From: an uncultured Colwellia sp. | GTDB lineage: Bacteria > Pseudomonadota > Gammaproteobacteria > Enterobacterales > Alteromonadaceae | DNA length: 64,000 bases | Direction: 5' to 3' | Assembly: GCA_913062815.1 (NCBI GenBank) | Contig: CAJXWZ010000018.1 | Location: 47,015-111,014 of the forward strand | Shown here: one piece after another, positions 29,545 to 40,722 of the stretch | How the letters are laid out: every line of letters begins with the position of its first letter | Numbering within the stretch: position 1 is the first letter of the stretch | Program-made: the position numbers and the translations under genes | Notes under the pieces: model-generated | Told to the model about the DNA's origin: nothing | The model's database searches: none | What the model saw: the letters and a program-made list of their open reading frames with translations, nothing else

Positions 29545-29838
29545 CAAACCCTCCCATAAGACCGAATAGTTCGGACAAAGGAACAATAACGTGAGTCTTC
29601 TTAACAGTTGTTTCTAGTTGAGCATTTAAAGAAGTACTTGAAAGGTAGCAACCAATTAAAATAGTTAAACAACACTAATATTGTATTGAAAACATGATGT
29701 TTGCTCGCTATACCGTTAGATGAACTTGCTTAAAGCTTAGGCAAGAACACTTTGACTAAAGTGCATAACTAGCAAAAATAGTCGCTTGTGCCATAGTTAA
29801 AGAGAAAAACAATCTAATAAATTGACCAAGGCGCTATC
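29545..29838. other. Non-coding gap before the GAF kinase gene
   Basis: No convincing gene is seen. A short dyad, CTTGC..TAAAGCTTA..GCAAG, lies near 29724-29745. No promoter close to consensus could be picked with confidence. Confidence 0.5.
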
Positions 29839-31134
29839 ATGCAAAGTAATATTCGCACTATTATTGAAGCAGTTTCAAATACCTACGGTGATGACTTTTT
29901 TAGTTCAATTACCTTAGCTTTACACGGTGTTATTAGCGCTGATTACACCTTTATTGCCCTGCTAGATACAGAAGCCTATGTTTCTAAAACTATCGCTCTA
30001 GTTGCTAAAGGTCAGATTGTTGATAACTTTGAATATTCTTTAGACCACACACCTTGTGCCAATGTTACTGATGATTCGGTTTGTTGCTACCCAAATAATG
30101 TCTGTGCACACTTTCCAGATGATCAATTACTCATTGATATGAATATTGATGCCTATTTAGGCACACCACTTCATAATTCTAAACAACAAGTTATTGGCCT
30201 CATTGTTGCACTTTATGAACAACCCATAACCGATGAGCAAGAAACATTAACATTATTTCAGGTATTTTCTGGTCGCATCGCCGCAGAATTGGAACGACGT
30301 GAATATGAGGCTTCTTTAGAAAAAAAAGTGTTATCAGGTACTGTAGAGCTATCATCAACAGTAGATACATTAAAACAAGCACAACAGCAATTAGTTGAAT
30401 CAGAAAAGATGGCCTCTTTAGGAGGTCTAGTTGCAGGGTTTGCCCACGACGTTAATACGCCACTTGGCATTGCAATCACCACACACAGCATAATCACAGA
30501 TGAGCATAAAGTGTTAACCGATAAAATAGCAAGCAAACACTTAAGCATGCATGATATGGAGCATTATTGTCATACCGTAGATGATGCTTTAACTATGCAA
30601 GGAGACAACTTAACCCGTGCGAAAAAATTGATAGAAAACTTCAAAAAAACGGCCGTAGATCAACTTCAACTTGAATTAGAATCAATCAATATCAAAAGCT
30701 ATTGCCAGCTAGTTATCTCTACCTTAAATTCAATGTTAAAAACCAGAAAAGTCACCTTAGAAATAACTGGCGATGACGAATTAAATTTAACAACCTATCC
30801 AGGTGTTCATGCTCAAATATTAACGAATTTAATCAGTAACTCGGTTCGTCATGGCTTTAATGATATCGAAGATAATCTCATAACTATAAATATCGAACAG
30901 AAAAATGAATTTGTTGAGGTTCGCTACGCCGATAACGGTATAGGTCTTTCTAATGAAGCGAAGCAGAATGTGTTTGAGCCTTTCTATACCACAGTAGGAG
31001 AAAATGGTGCCGTAGGCCTTGGTATGTCGATAGTTTACAACCTCATCACTGAAAAGCTCAACGGGAAGGTTTTTCTTGATAATAGTAAAAATGGTGCTTG
31101 TTTTGTCTATCAATTTAAAGCGAGTGAAGATTAG
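29839..31134 (+). CDS. GAF-domain sensor histidine kinase, cytosolic and orphan
   Basis: 431 residues. A GAF domain fills about 15-155, a coiled-coil linker about 155-190, then a HisKA-type dimerisation domain with the phospho-acceptor H203 in AGFAHDVNTPLG. The HATPase domain has N-box ILTNLISNSVRHG, G1 YADNGIGLS, FEPFYTT, and G2 VGLGMSIVYNLI. There is no TM segment, so it senses something inside the cell. The GAF domain has C73, a CC pair (82-83), C89 and H91, a cluster that could bind metal or sense redox (inference). No response regulator is adjacent. The ribosome-binding site is AAGGCG. Confidence 0.9.
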   Translation: MQSNIRTIIEAVSNTYGDDFFSSITLALHGVISADYTFIALLDTEAYVSKTIALVAKGQIVDNFEYSLDHTPCANVTDDSVCCYPNNVCAHFPDDQLLIDMNIDAYLGTPLHNSKQQVIGLIVALYEQPITDEQETLTLFQVFSGRIAAELERREYEASLEKKVLSGTVELSSTVDTLKQAQQQLVESEKMASLGGLVAGFAHDVNTPLGIAITTHSIITDEHKVLTDKIASKHLSMHDMEHYCHTVDDALTMQGDNLTRAKKLIENFKKTAVDQLQLELESINIKSYCQLVISTLNSMLKTRKVTLEITGDDELNLTTYPGVHAQILTNLISNSVRHGFNDIEDNLITINIEQKNEFVEVRYADNGIGLSNEAKQNVFEPFYTTVGENGAVGLGMSIVYNLITEKLNGKVFLDNSKNGACFVYQFKASED

Positions 31135-31165
31135 CTTAAAGTCGCTTAATCTAGATAAGCAACAT

Positions 31166-31193
31166 GCCCTACGTTAGTATCATTAACGAGGGC
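31166..31193. repeat. Hairpin between convergent genes
   Basis: GCCCT-A-CGTTA and TAACG-AGGGC arms form ten pairs with one bulged A around a GTATCAT loop. It lies between the convergent kinase and FG-GAP genes and may end or stabilise transcripts, but no T-run follows on either strand. Confidence 0.4.
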
Positions 31194-31223
31194 AATACAT
31201 TGATAACTTAGCTAGTTTCCAAA

Positions 31224-32783
31224 TTATTTCACCATCACAATAGTAACTTTATTGGCCATATTTTCACCATCTAAGCGGCCATAACGCATGACAAAATCTT
31301 CTTTACCGTCGTGGTTAATATCGAAGTGTTTAAAGAGAGCACCGTTTTTAGGTAAAACCAACTTATGCTTACTCGCCTTGCGGTTAAATAACTTTGCGCT
31401 TTCTCTACCTTGAAAAATTTTCAACTGCTCTTCATCCGAAGAGAGAATTAAATCTTTATGTTGATCACCGTTAACATCTGCTAAAAGAACGATAGGCATA
31501 CCGCTTTGTCCTGAAGATAAGCTAAAGTTGAGCTCCACCTCTTTATTGATTATTGCATCCTCTTCATAAACATTTTCTTCATTTAAGCCAAACAATAATA
31601 CGTTTTGATCTATACCACCTGACAATAATGCACCAATTATATTGCTAATACTTAGTTCAAAGGACGAAAGTAATACTTCAAACTTTTGGTCATTATTGAC
31701 ATCAATAATGTTTAATCCTGTTAATGTGCCTTCTGCCTTAATAACTGTGCTGGCTGTTTTAGGAAATTCGAACTGACCTGCATTATTGGTAGCGCCAAAA
31801 TAAAATTCATAGTCATTTTTTCGGTCTAACACCCCTGAGCTTTGCGTAAATCGCACCACAACATCAACTAAACCATCACCGTTAATATCTTTTATTTGCT
31901 CTACTGCCCGATGTGTCAAATCACTTTGATCTGGACTTTCTCCGTCTGCTTCCCTTATTTCCCACCAATCTAAACCATAAATGCTTTCATTTAAGGTGAT
32001 GGTATTTTGCGTTAACGAAAACTTACCTGCTTCTTGGCTGAAATAATTGACACTGCCCTGTGAAATCCAAGCAATATCTTGTAAACCATCCAAGGTAAAA
32101 TCAGCATAAAACAAGTCTTTCGGTCTGAAATTCACACCTCCTCTGCTCAGCTCAGATTTAGTCGATATGGGTAAGGTCTGGTAGACATAATCAGCAGTAT
32201 TTTTCTGAGCAAGCCATATATTTATTTGCTCAAAATCTGGCAAGATAATGTCATCTAAACCATCATCATTAATATCCAATACAAAGTCATTTTCTGTGAT
32301 AAAGCTTGCTTCATTTAGTAAGAAAATAGAGTTTACACTTTGTTTTTGTTGAAGAAATAAAGCACTATCTTCTTTTGCACTTGCCTTAAGTTGACTATTG
32401 TATTGCAGTGAAACCACGGAATTTTTCGATAAAAAATACAACTGCTTTTCTTTATCACCCATATCAAAAGCGAAGTATTTAGCTGCCAGTTTCAATTTAT
32501 CTAATAAAATGAAATCGTTCGCACTTTTATCTAAAGCATAAACGGCCAACCATGTTTGTTGCTGTTCATCTGACCCAATAATAACCAGTTCATTCGCAGA
32601 ATATTCAGCTGACTTTACCAAATCAACTGACATTACTGGCAAACTAACATTAAATGGTGCTGTAATTTGATAATTTTCAAATGTCAGTTTGGTGCCTGCT
32701 GACTTACTTGAAGCTGCCAACGTTGTCTGAGGTAAAACCAAAGACAACAAAAATACTACAACTATACATACCCGATAATACAT
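31224..32783 (-). CDS. Secreted FG-GAP/VCBS repeat protein
   Basis: 519 residues with a signal peptide ending near TTLA (residues 20-23). At least six calcium-binding-like loops of the D-x-[ND]-x-D-G type mark FG-GAP/VCBS repeats: DINDDGLDD (about 170), DFTLDGLQD, DINGDGLVD (about 299), DVNNDQKFE, DVNGDQHKD and DINHDGKED (about 488). The whole protein is probably a beta propeller in the periplasm or outside. The ligand is unknown. AAGGAT precedes ATG 32783. It is a single gene. Confidence 0.85.
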   Translation of the reverse strand: MYYRVCIVVVFLLSLVLPQTTLAASSKSAGTKLTFENYQITAPFNVSLPVMSVDLVKSAEYSANELVIIGSDEQQQTWLAVYALDKSANDFILLDKLKLAAKYFAFDMGDKEKQLYFLSKNSVVSLQYNSQLKASAKEDSALFLQQKQSVNSIFLLNEASFITENDFVLDINDDGLDDIILPDFEQINIWLAQKNTADYVYQTLPISTKSELSRGGVNFRPKDLFYADFTLDGLQDIAWISQGSVNYFSQEAGKFSLTQNTITLNESIYGLDWWEIREADGESPDQSDLTHRAVEQIKDINGDGLVDVVVRFTQSSGVLDRKNDYEFYFGATNNAGQFEFPKTASTVIKAEGTLTGLNIIDVNNDQKFEVLLSSFELSISNIIGALLSGGIDQNVLLFGLNEENVYEEDAIINKEVELNFSLSSGQSGMPIVLLADVNGDQHKDLILSSDEEQLKIFQGRESAKLFNRKASKHKLVLPKNGALFKHFDINHDGKEDFVMRYGRLDGENMANKVTIVMVK

Positions 32784-32816
32784 AACGATCCTTTTTAATT
32801 TTTACTAACTAATAAC

Positions 32817-33434
32817 TTACTTTGGCATGACTTTGTATGCGCAACGCCTTGCACCTGAAACAATGTGCTCTTCTCGTGTAACAGTTGCTACATCGTCAAG
32901 TAAACTTTGAAATAAGTGCAACTCACTTCGACAAAAACTTTGACACTTAGTTGCAGCGGCGCAGATTGGACAGTGATTTTCTAATAACCAAAAGATATTT
33001 TCTTCTTCCGTTACCGTCGCCATATAACCTTCATCATTTCTGAGCTTTGCCAAGGTGGTCAACTTCTCGCTCACCCCATATCTATCGGCAAGCGCTAAAC
33101 GGTATGCACTCATCGTTTCCTCTTCACGATTTGAAATGAGCTTATCTAAACCATCATCGCCAAACACCGCTATTACTGAATCAATAAGTTGTACCGTTAA
33201 CTCGTTATGGCGGTCAGCAAAATGACTATGGGTTTTTTCTGTTAGTGACCAAAAACGCGTTGGCCTGCCTCTTGGCGCCTTTTCATCTTTAAAGCTAACT
33301 TCTCCTGACTCCTCTAAAGTCAGCATATGTTGACGAATTCCCATAGTGGTCAAGCCTAATTTACTAGCAAGTACTTTAGCGGTTAGTGCTCCTTCAGTTT
33401 TCAATAAAGCAATAATTTTACTATGAGTCTTCAT
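32817..33434 (-). CDS. HTH regulator with C-terminal cysteine cluster (SufR/ArsR-like)
   Basis: 205 residues. A winged HTH occupies about 5-65 (LTAKVLASKLGLTTMGIRQHMLTLEESG, then GRPTRFWSLTEK as wing). The C-terminal part has C155-x2-C158-x5-C164-x3-C168 and C198 (HCPICAAATKCQSFCRSE and ARRCAY), resembling the Fe-S binding region of SufR-like repressors. It probably senses iron-sulfur state, oxidants or metals (inference). It is transcribed away from the FMN reductase gene, with TTAAGTAAA repeats in the shared intergenic region that are likely its operators. Confidence 0.82.
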   Translation of the reverse strand: MKTHSKIIALLKTEGALTAKVLASKLGLTTMGIRQHMLTLEESGEVSFKDEKAPRGRPTRFWSLTEKTHSHFADRHNELTVQLIDSVIAVFGDDGLDKLISNREEETMSAYRLALADRYGVSEKLTTLAKLRNDEGYMATVTEEENIFWLLENHCPICAAATKCQSFCRSELHLFQSLLDDVATVTREEHIVSGARRCAYKVMPK

Positions 33435-33490
33435 TAATTATCCTACATTCACGAGTGCTTTTATCCTCACTATTATCACCCAAATTATCA

Positions 33491-33577
33491 TTAAGTAAAC
33501 TTTTCAATTTATTTTATTTTGTAATTATTCTTGACAAACTTAAGTAAAGGCATTACTTTACTTAATATTAAGTAAAC
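33491..33577. promoter_or_regulatory. TTAAGTAAA operator cluster over the FMN reductase promoter
   Basis: Four copies of TTAAGTAAA[G/C] occur: at 33491-33500, 33540-33549, reversed at 33556-33565, and at 33568-33577. The middle two form a perfect 10-bp palindrome with a 6-base spacer. A promoter with TTGACA (33531-33536), 17 bases, then TACTTT (33554-33559) is covered by that palindrome, so binding should repress. The likely binder is the divergent HTH regulator. Confidence 0.7.
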
Positions 33578-33609
33578 ATATTTATTTATTAAAGAATAAG
33601 GATAAAATT

Positions 33610-34230
33610 ATGAAATTATTGATTATCAGTGCAAGTCAAAGAAAACTATCGCAAAGTGCTAAAGTTGCACAATATTTTGCAGAATCAGTATCTGGATATG
33701 AAGAAATCGTCCATCTAGAGTTGTGCCAATATCAACTACCCTACTGGGACGGTGAACAAAGTAGTAAATTAAGCCAAGCAACTGATTGGCCGATGATTTA
33801 TAAGCATATTCAAGCCTCAGATGCATTTATCGCAATTACTCCTGAGTGGGGTGGCATGGCTACACCTTTATTGAAAAACTTCCTATTAATGTGTGCGAGT
33901 CAAGATACCGCACATAAACCTATACTTCTCACTTCAATCTCAAATGGTGTCAGCGGTGTATTTCCTATTGCAGAATTAAGAATGAATGCTTTTAGAAACA
34001 ATAAATTAGTCGTTATAGCAGACCACCTTGTTATTAGAAATGTGGAAGAGGTACTTAATCCTATTTCGGTGAGTAATAGCAAAATATCAACAAGAGATAG
34101 CAGCATACGTCACCGTATCGGCTACACCTTACATACCCTACAAAAGTACAGTAAACACTTTAAGGCGCTACGTGCTGAATTTCTATCTCAACCCTATGAC
34201 AATGAAGAACTATATCCCTATGGAATGTAA
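33610..34230 (+). CDS. NAD(P)H-dependent FMN reductase family protein
   Basis: 206 residues with a flavodoxin-like fold. The phosphate-binding start is LLIISASQRKLSQS and the typical TPEWGGMATPLLKNFL block lies at about 78-93. Such enzymes reduce FMN, quinones or azo compounds with NAD(P)H. The divergent Cys-rich regulator and the operator repeats suggest induction by redox or electrophile stress. A VOC-family gene follows 42 bases downstream, probably in the same operon. Confidence 0.87.
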   Translation: MKLLIISASQRKLSQSAKVAQYFAESVSGYEEIVHLELCQYQLPYWDGEQSSKLSQATDWPMIYKHIQASDAFIAITPEWGGMATPLLKNFLLMCASQDTAHKPILLTSISNGVSGVFPIAELRMNAFRNNKLVVIADHLVIRNVEEVLNPISVSNSKISTRDSSIRHRIGYTLHTLQKYSKHFKALRAEFLSQPYDNEELYPYGM

Positions 34231-34272
34231 TGAAAAAGCAAACCAAAACCTAATCTTTATGAGGAGAGCAAC

Positions 34273-34692
34273 ATGCTTACTTTAGAACATATAAACCTAG
34301 TCGTTAGCGACATTGAAAAAACACTAACTTTTTATCAAGCCGCATTTCCACACTGGACGGTTCGCGGTGGCGGTGCAAGTAAGTGGTATGGTAAACCCAG
34401 AAATTGGATCCATTTTGGCGATGATTATCAATACCTAGCCTTTAACGACGATGGTGTTGGTAATAATCGTGATTTAACAGGCCATCAAGTGGGCTTAGCA
34501 CATTTTGCCTTCGTTACGGCTGATATACAATCTGTTATAGATCGCTTAGCCCAAGCAGGGTTTGCTATAGACAAAGCAGGCGCCGAAGATGAATACCGAA
34601 GCAATGTTTACTTTATCGACCCTAACGGTTACGAAGTAGAGTTTGTGCAATATCATAATGATATACCTGCGCTAAGAAATAGGTATGAATAA
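34273..34692 (+). CDS. VOC family protein (glyoxalase/dioxygenase superfamily)
   Basis: 139 residues, two beta-alpha-beta-beta-beta modules. It begins LEHINLVVSDIEKTLTFYQ and ends FIDPNGYEVEFVQY, with metal-ligand type residues H8, H72/H76 and E133 by position. GAGGAG precedes ATG 34273. It is downstream of the FMN reductase and probably shares its regulation. Reaction unknown; detoxification of a reactive compound is a reasonable guess. Confidence 0.85.
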   Translation: MLTLEHINLVVSDIEKTLTFYQAAFPHWTVRGGGASKWYGKPRNWIHFGDDYQYLAFNDDGVGNNRDLTGHQVGLAHFAFVTADIQSVIDRLAQAGFAIDKAGAEDEYRSNVYFIDPNGYEVEFVQYHNDIPALRNRYE

Positions 34693-34721
34693 AGCCGCCT
34701 ATTCACATGCTGTAACAAATA

Positions 34722-34738
34722 GCTGCCGTTCAGGCAGC
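34722..34738 (+). repeat. Short hairpin after the VOC gene
   Basis: GCTGCC-GTTCA-GGCAGC, six GC-rich pairs. It is followed by ATCTCATT rather than a clean T-run, so it is at best a weak terminator of the reductase/VOC operon. Confidence 0.4.
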
Positions 34739-34854
34739 ATCTCATTAACCAGTACCATAGCTTAAACCAATTCACTTCTGCTACACTCCCTTCATATTTA
34801 CAATGTAAAATAATTGTAAACATTCCATTTTAATATTCCATTTAGAGAGTCAAA

Positions 34855-37026
34855 ATGAATAAAAAAATAGCATTACTATCTTGTGTATTTGTCACTAGCG
34901 TTCTAGCTGCATGCTCTGGTAACACTCCAGAACAAGCTGAAAATAAAACAAGTCAGGTAACTAAGCAGAGCATTAATATTGCTTATCCAGAAAGTAGAAA
35001 AGGCGATGTGGTTGATACTTACTTTGGCATTGATGTTGCCGATCCATACCGTTGGTTGGAAGATGATCGAAGTGACGAAACAGGCGCTTGGGTAAAAGCT
35101 GAAAACACTGTAACCTTTGATTATTTAGCTAAAATTCCTTATCGCGAGAAGCTAAAAAATCGTCTAGCTGAATTATGGAATTATGAAAAAGTGGGCTCTC
35201 CTTTTAAAGAGGGTGATTACACTTATTTCTACAAAAATGACGGTTTGCAAAATCAATATGTGGTTTATCGTCAAAAAGATGGTGGTGAAGTAGAAGTATT
35301 CTTAAACCCAAATACCTTTAGTGAAGACGGCACCACTTCTATGGGGCAATTAAGCTTCTCGAAAGACGGTTCAATTGCTGCTTATGCTATCTCAGAAGGC
35401 GGCAGTGATTGGCGTAAAATTATTATCATTGATGCAAAAACTAAAACGGTATTAGAAGCACCTTTAGTTGATGTAAAATTTTCTGACATCTCTTGGTATA
35501 AAAACGAAGGTTTCTATTACTCTAGTTATGACAAGCCAAAAGGTAGTGAGTTATCAGCTAAAACAGATCAACACAAACTCTATTATCACCAATTAGGCAA
35601 ATCACAAAAAGAAGATGCCGTTATTTTTGGCAATACTGAAGTGCAAAAACGCCGTTATGTGAGTGGTACAGTCACTGAAGATAATCGTTATTTATTGGTT
35701 TCGGGTGCAGTTTCAACGTCGGGTAATGATCTATTTATTAAGGATTTAACTAAAGCTAACAGCCCGTTAGTTAGCATTATTGATAATTTCGATGCTGATA
35801 CCTACATCTTAGAAAACGAAGGCGAAAAGCTATTCTTTGTTACTAACTTAAACGCCCCAAACAAAAAAATTGTTACTGTGAATGCTAACGCACCACAAAG
35901 TAAAAATTGGCAAGACTTTATTAGTGAAACAGAGCATGTACTAAGCGCGTCTATTGGCGGCGGCTCTTTCTTTACTGAATATATGGTCGATGCTATTTCA
36001 AAGGTTTATCAATACGATTACCAAGGTAACAAAGTACGTGAAATTGAATTACCAGGTGTTGGTAGTTCAAGTGCTTTGGAAGGTGAAAAAGATGCGACCA
36101 CCCTGTATTACTCATTCAGTAACTACAAAACTCCCGGCACAATCTACAGCTACAACGTTGATAAAGGGATAAGTGAAGTTTATAAGAAGTCAGGTGCTAA
36201 ATTCAACAGCTCAGCTTTTGAATCTAAGCAAGTATTTTATACATCAAAAGATGGCACTAAAGTGCCGATGATCATTACCTATAAAAAAGGCCTAGTGCTC
36301 GATGGTAAAAATCCAACACTTTTATATGGCTATGGTGGTTTTAATATCAGCTTAACCCCACGCTTTAGCGTGACACGTGCCGTATGGTTAGAGCAAGGTG
36401 GTATTTACGCCGTAGCTAATCTACGTGGTGGTGGTGAATACGGTAAGAAATGGCATGATGCTGGCACGCAATTGAAAAAGCAAAATGTCTTTGATGACTT
36501 TATTGCCGCTGGTGAATATTTGATTAACCAAAATTACACTTCAAGTGACTATTTAGCGGTTCAAGGTGGTTCAAATGGTGGCTTATTGGTGGCTGCAGTG
36601 ATGACTCAACGTCCAAATCTTATGAAAGTAGCATTACCTGCTGTCGGTGTATTAGACATGCTGCGCTACCATACCTTTACTGCTGGTGCAGGTTGGGCAT
36701 ATGATTACGGGACTAGCGAGCAGAGCAAAGAAATGTTCGAATATCTACAAGGCTATTCGCCCATTCACAATATTAAATCAGGGGTAACATACCCAGCTAC
36801 GTTAATCACCACAGGCGACCATGATGACCGTGTTGTACCGGCCCACTCATTTAAATTTGCGGCAGAATTGCAAGCAAAACAAAGTGGAAAGACGCCAACA
36901 TTAATTCGTATTGAGACGAATGCTGGTCATGGTGCAGGCACGCCAGTGTCAAAAACAATTGATCAATACGCTGATATTTTTGCCTTCACCTTGTTCAATA
37001 TGGGATTTGAAAAGCTACCAAACTAA
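34855..37026 (+). CDS. Prolyl oligopeptidase (S9A) lipoprotein
   Basis: 723 residues. The signal peptide ends in lipobox LAAC (Cys about 20), so this is a membrane-anchored periplasmic enzyme. A propeller domain (about 110-430) precedes the alpha/beta-hydrolase domain. The catalytic serine is S573 in GGSNGG, the aspartate is in HDDRV (D657/D658) and the histidine is H692 in NAGHGAG. It cleaves short peptides after proline. AGAGAG precedes ATG 34855. A strong bidirectional terminator follows. Confidence 0.95.
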   Translation: MNKKIALLSCVFVTSVLAACSGNTPEQAENKTSQVTKQSINIAYPESRKGDVVDTYFGIDVADPYRWLEDDRSDETGAWVKAENTVTFDYLAKIPYREKLKNRLAELWNYEKVGSPFKEGDYTYFYKNDGLQNQYVVYRQKDGGEVEVFLNPNTFSEDGTTSMGQLSFSKDGSIAAYAISEGGSDWRKIIIIDAKTKTVLEAPLVDVKFSDISWYKNEGFYYSSYDKPKGSELSAKTDQHKLYYHQLGKSQKEDAVIFGNTEVQKRRYVSGTVTEDNRYLLVSGAVSTSGNDLFIKDLTKANSPLVSIIDNFDADTYILENEGEKLFFVTNLNAPNKKIVTVNANAPQSKNWQDFISETEHVLSASIGGGSFFTEYMVDAISKVYQYDYQGNKVREIELPGVGSSSALEGEKDATTLYYSFSNYKTPGTIYSYNVDKGISEVYKKSGAKFNSSAFESKQVFYTSKDGTKVPMIITYKKGLVLDGKNPTLLYGYGGFNISLTPRFSVTRAVWLEQGGIYAVANLRGGGEYGKKWHDAGTQLKKQNVFDDFIAAGEYLINQNYTSSDYLAVQGGSNGGLLVAAVMTQRPNLMKVALPAVGVLDMLRYHTFTAGAGWAYDYGTSEQSKEMFEYLQGYSPIHNIKSGVTYPATLITTGDHDDRVVPAHSFKFAAELQAKQSGKTPTLIRIETNAGHGAGTPVSKTIDQYADIFAFTLFNMGFEKLPN

Positions 37027-37103
37027 GGCGGGCATTATTTAATAAAAACAAAGGACAATTAAACAGTTTCTCTTTAAATTTCCTTTATGTTCTTTAGTAA
37101 TCT

Positions 37104-37137
37104 AAGGCAGGATAGCAATTGCTACACTGCCTTTTTT
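37104..37137. terminator. Bidirectional terminator after the prolyl oligopeptidase gene
   Basis: AAGGCAG/CTGCCTT arms enclose an inner TAGCA/TGCTA pair and are followed by TTTTTT. It ends the S9 gene on the plus strand and touches the 3' end of the convergent YhhN gene. Confidence 0.85.
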
Positions 37138-37774
37138 AATTCCTAATTTTCGCTTTAATAAAGCCATTTAACAAAGCAAATTGAGCAAAGTAATAAGTAA
37201 TCATCACATAAAAATGACTGTGGTCAATTTCCATATAAAACTTATCAAAGCCAATTAATGAATCTGAAATGACAAAGCTCATACCACCTAGCACAAGCCA
37301 AATGTTTGATTTTTCACTCACCACTGTAGTGAGTGCCATAAAGAGCAATATGCTCATGTAAGCCAATACAGGCACAAACATTTCACCTAAGCCTGCTGCT
37401 AACAAAGTCAACATTATCCCGCCATACGCTAAATAAAGGCTGAGTACTATTAAGTACTTAACTTGAAATAAGGATTTGGTATAGGGTTTTAAGCTAGCAA
37501 TATAAAAAATATGAGCGATAAAAAATGCGCCTAGACCAAAAATAAACCAATTATTACCATCATAATCGAGAATAAAATCGCCACAGATGGAAAAAGCTAA
37601 GCCTAACAAAAAATATTTATTTTCTTTCTCAAAGCCTAATTGTTGCCATGCTAATCCCATTAGTAAGAGCATGGGTAAAAGCTTAATAGCCCAGCTCAAA
37701 GGATAAGGTTTAACCAAGGTAGATATAACGAACATAGTGGCTAGGGCAATAAATAAAAAAGTCGCTTTTTTCAT
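37136..37774 (-). CDS. YhhN family (TMEM86/lysoplasmalogenase-like) membrane protein
   Basis: 212 residues from ATG 37774; an upstream in-frame TTG at 37804 overlaps the HutD gene and is less likely. About eight TM helices are visible, with the family's signature GDFILDY (about 75-81), FIFGLGAFFIAHIFYI and SDSLIG. Eukaryotic and some bacterial members hydrolyse lysoplasmalogens; activity here is inferred. It is probably co-transcribed with the HutD gene upstream. Confidence 0.85.
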   Translation of the reverse strand: MKKATFLFIALATMFVISTLVKPYPLSWAIKLLPMLLLMGLAWQQLGFEKENKYFLLGLAFSICGDFILDYDGNNWFIFGLGAFFIAHIFYIASLKPYTKSLFQVKYLIVLSLYLAYGGIMLTLLAAGLGEMFVPVLAYMSILLFMALTTVVSEKSNIWLVLGGMSFVISDSLIGFDKFYMEIDHSHFYVMITYYFAQFALLNGFIKAKIRN

Positions 37775-37784
37775 GATAAATATA

Positions 37785-38393
37785 CTACTTTTCAAGGTCT
37801 TCAATCTCCAACTGAATAATAATCATATTTTTTCCTTTCACTCTCACCCAAAAGTCTTGACTGCCAAATTCAAGCTCAGTTTGGCTTATTTTTGCTAACG
37901 AACCGGCGGGTAATTCTGCATCATCTTGTTGCGAAGCTGTTATAGAAGTTACATCTGACAAACTATAAACAAAGCATAACGCTGATTTTGATAAGGTTAC
38001 TGTTACCTGATTCTCATCAACATAACAGTCTACTTTTGTGGTGACTTTGCTTTTATCGGTAATAATATTAAAGTCTTTAATAGGCCCGTGGGTTAATAAT
38101 CCTTGGGTTTTACAGCCACCATCAAAGCTTGCAACATCTAGCAAGTTTACGAGATTATCTACACTTTTAGCGTCATGTTCTAAACTAATTCCTTCACCTT
38201 CAATTAAAACCAAGTTTCGATAATAACCACTAAAATCAGAGAAAACTCCATCTTCTACGACACTGGCTATACTCATTCGCCAAATAAAGTTGTCTAAATT
38301 GGCCAGCTCATTTATCGCTAGCTCGGTGGTTTCACCTAAACCATTTTTCCATGGAATGGTTTTAAACTGCTTTGGTCCAATAATATCAATCAT
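37785..38393 (-). CDS. HutD/Ves family cupin protein
   Basis: 202 residues, starting IIGPKQFKTIPWKNGLGETTELAI, the typical opening of the HutD/Ves (DUF886) family. Further blocks are WRMSIASVVEDGVFSDFSGYYRNLVLIEGEG. HutD is linked to histidine utilisation and Ves to cold-stress in E. coli, but mechanisms are unclear. No hut genes are nearby. The YhhN gene follows on the same strand with a 10-base gap. Confidence 0.88.
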   Translation of the reverse strand: MIDIIGPKQFKTIPWKNGLGETTELAINELANLDNFIWRMSIASVVEDGVFSDFSGYYRNLVLIEGEGISLEHDAKSVDNLVNLLDVASFDGGCKTQGLLTHGPIKDFNIITDKSKVTTKVDCYVDENQVTVTLSKSALCFVYSLSDVTSITASQQDDAELPAGSLAKISQTELEFGSQDFWVRVKGKNMIIIQLEIEDLEK

Positions 38394-38559
38394 AATTCAA
38401 CTCTTGGTAAATAATCCCCGCTATTATCTGACTGAACGAGTGTGATAAACAAGTGTTTAATTATTCTCGGCAACTTGTCTATATTTTTTGCCCTTGCTAA
38501 ATATGAGGTCTCTAGGTTAGAATCCTTACGCGTTAATTGTGCCAAACAGTTAATGTAAA

Positions 38560-38640
38560 CTTGTCGGAGTGCCAAAGGCTGAGATCGCGTAAGCGGGATC
38601 CGTATAACCTGATCAGATTAATATCTGCGTAGGAAACAAG
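38560..38640 (+). ncRNA. TPP riboswitch (THI element) upstream of thiC
   Basis: Closing stem CTTGT (38560-38564) pairs with ACAAG (38636-38640). The conserved blocks occur in order: CGGAGTGCC, AAAGGCTGAGAT, GGGATCC, and ACCTGATCAG...TCTGCGTAGG. This matches the thiamine pyrophosphate aptamer closely. It controls thiC and the thi genes behind it, normally switching them off when TPP is abundant. The 100-base stretch from here to thiC holds the expression platform; a T-run at 38713-38719 follows CTCCGCC. Confidence 0.95.
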
Positions 38641-38734
38641 AAAGAGTTTATTAATTTCATTTAGCAACAATGATTTTCTTACCTTCTTCTTTACCTTAAG
38701 AAACTCCGCCTGTTTTTTTATTCTATTTATATAA

Positions 38735-40711
<1,977 letters not shown>

Positions 40712-40722
40712 GTCTTAACCAT

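Noticed and set aside
29752..29780. Possible promoter TTGACT-17-AAAATA before the GAF kinase
   Set aside because: The -10 element matches consensus at only two of six positions.
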